This document shows, piece by piece, positions 63,834 through 64,000 of a stretch of DNA of 64,000 nucleotides; position 1 is the first letter of the stretch, and each line of letters starts with the position of its first letter. The stretch comes from Pseudoduganella sp. GTDB taxonomy: Bacteria > Pseudomonadota > Gammaproteobacteria > Burkholderiales > Burkholderiaceae_D. The stretch lies in assembly GCA_021323265.1 (NCBI GenBank), contig JAJTCO010000038.1, forward strand, positions 1-64,000, in the 5' to 3' direction. The position numbers and the translations under genes are program-made. A model generated the notes under the pieces. It was not told where the DNA came from, searched no databases, and was given only the letters and a program-made list of their open reading frames with translations.

Positions 63834-63886
63834 GCCGAGCCCGTGTCCACCAAAGGGTCTGACCCCAAGGTGGACACGGGCTCGGC
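63834..63886 (+). repeat. Dispersed hairpin repeat, copy 2
   Basis: GCCGAGCCCGTGTCCACC (63834-63851) and its exact complement (63869-63886) form an 18-base perfect stem around a 17-base loop with GGGTC-T-GACCC. The 39-base core 63841-63879 is the reverse complement of 25908-25946. It starts eight bases after the last permease and probably ends that transcript. Confidence 0.88.
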
Positions 63887-63924
63887 TGTCGCGACCGCGT
63901 CGGCACGCGAGTAAACGGTTAACT

Positions 63925-63980
63925 GACATTTTTTGTCGACCTTGCCGCAGACGGTCGCTCGGCGGCTGACAATTTTTGTC
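63925..63980 (+). promoter_or_regulatory. Twin GACA-N5-TGTC sites
   Basis: GACA-TTTTT-TGTC (63925-63937) and GACA-ATTTT-TGTC (63968-63980) are 43 bases apart centre to centre, close to four helical turns. They lie in a gene-free 174-base stretch before whatever follows the window and look like paired operators. No further gene start is visible before the end. Confidence 0.4.
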
Positions 63981-64000
63981 CTTTTCAACCCCGCCATGCG

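Overview
The window is high-GC DNA (about two thirds G+C by eye) in which nearly every base is coding. Gene content points to a betaproteobacterium of the Oxalobacteraceae, most likely Massilia, Telluria, Duganella or a relative. Signs of this are a PEP-CTERM exosortase substrate, secreted polysaccharide-degrading enzymes (pectate lyase-pectinesterase fusion, isoamylase), DUF2970 and UPF0149 proteins, a FadL-type porin and several chemosensory and two-component genes. The taxonomy is inferred from gene content only.

Layout. 1-1.5 kb: start of a glycerophosphodiester phosphodiesterase, two small hypothetical genes and a tRNA-Lys. 1.7-3.1 kb: two AT-richer secreted or lipoprotein genes next to the tRNA, possibly acquired. 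3.2-10.8 kb: housekeeping and metabolic genes (VOC protein, YciI, Rieske oxygenase, amino acid permease, sterol-desaturase-like hydroxylase, DUF1444-like protein, YigZ, DUF2970). 10.9-14.4 kb: TcyP-type cystine symporter, DsbA-like protein with a CPAC site, two hypotheticals. 14.4-21.7 kb: a MacAB-like efflux operon (adaptor, ATPase, two FtsX-type permeases) that also carries its own sigma-54 activator and histidine kinase. A consensus sigma-54 promoter and a perfect palindrome lie upstream. 21.7-25.9 kb: a repressor-type palindrome over a promoter, a PEP-CTERM protein and the PL1-CE8 pectinase. 25.9-28.2 kb: a histidine phosphatase that has lost its N-terminus at a dispersed hairpin repeat, NAD(P)H-hydrate dehydratase and two small Pro/Thr-rich lipoproteins. 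28.4-32.3 kb: isoamylase and FadL. 32.5-40.2 kb: an RND efflux adaptor with two tandemly duplicated 1067-residue pumps, each copy followed by a related terminator hairpin. 40.4-46.2 kb: DUF475 membrane protein, a 751-residue Ala/Glu coiled-coil protein, SrkA-like kinase and UPF0149/SEC-C protein. 46.3-46.9 kb: three tandem tiny secreted proteins sharing a mirror-symmetric six-cysteine pattern. 47.1-57.3 kb: a complete alternative (Wsp-like) chemosensory operon whose usual diguanylate cyclase output is absent; a five-receiver hybrid kinase and a single-domain receiver stand in its place. 57.4-63.8 kb: two small membrane proteins, a TonB-dependent receptor and an ABC transporter with two DUF3526-type permeases, probably one metal or metallophore transport cassette. 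The window ends in a second copy of the hairpin repeat and twin GACA-N5-TGTC sites.

The most interesting material is the chemosensory operon with a multi-receiver output, the cysteine-rich peptide trio, the self-contained sigma-54 efflux operon whose predicted transcript is leaderless, the TonB-ABC cassette, and the repeat family that coincides with a gene truncation. No CRISPR array, rRNA, transposase, integrase or complete mobile element was seen. No gap between genes exceeds about 215 bases.
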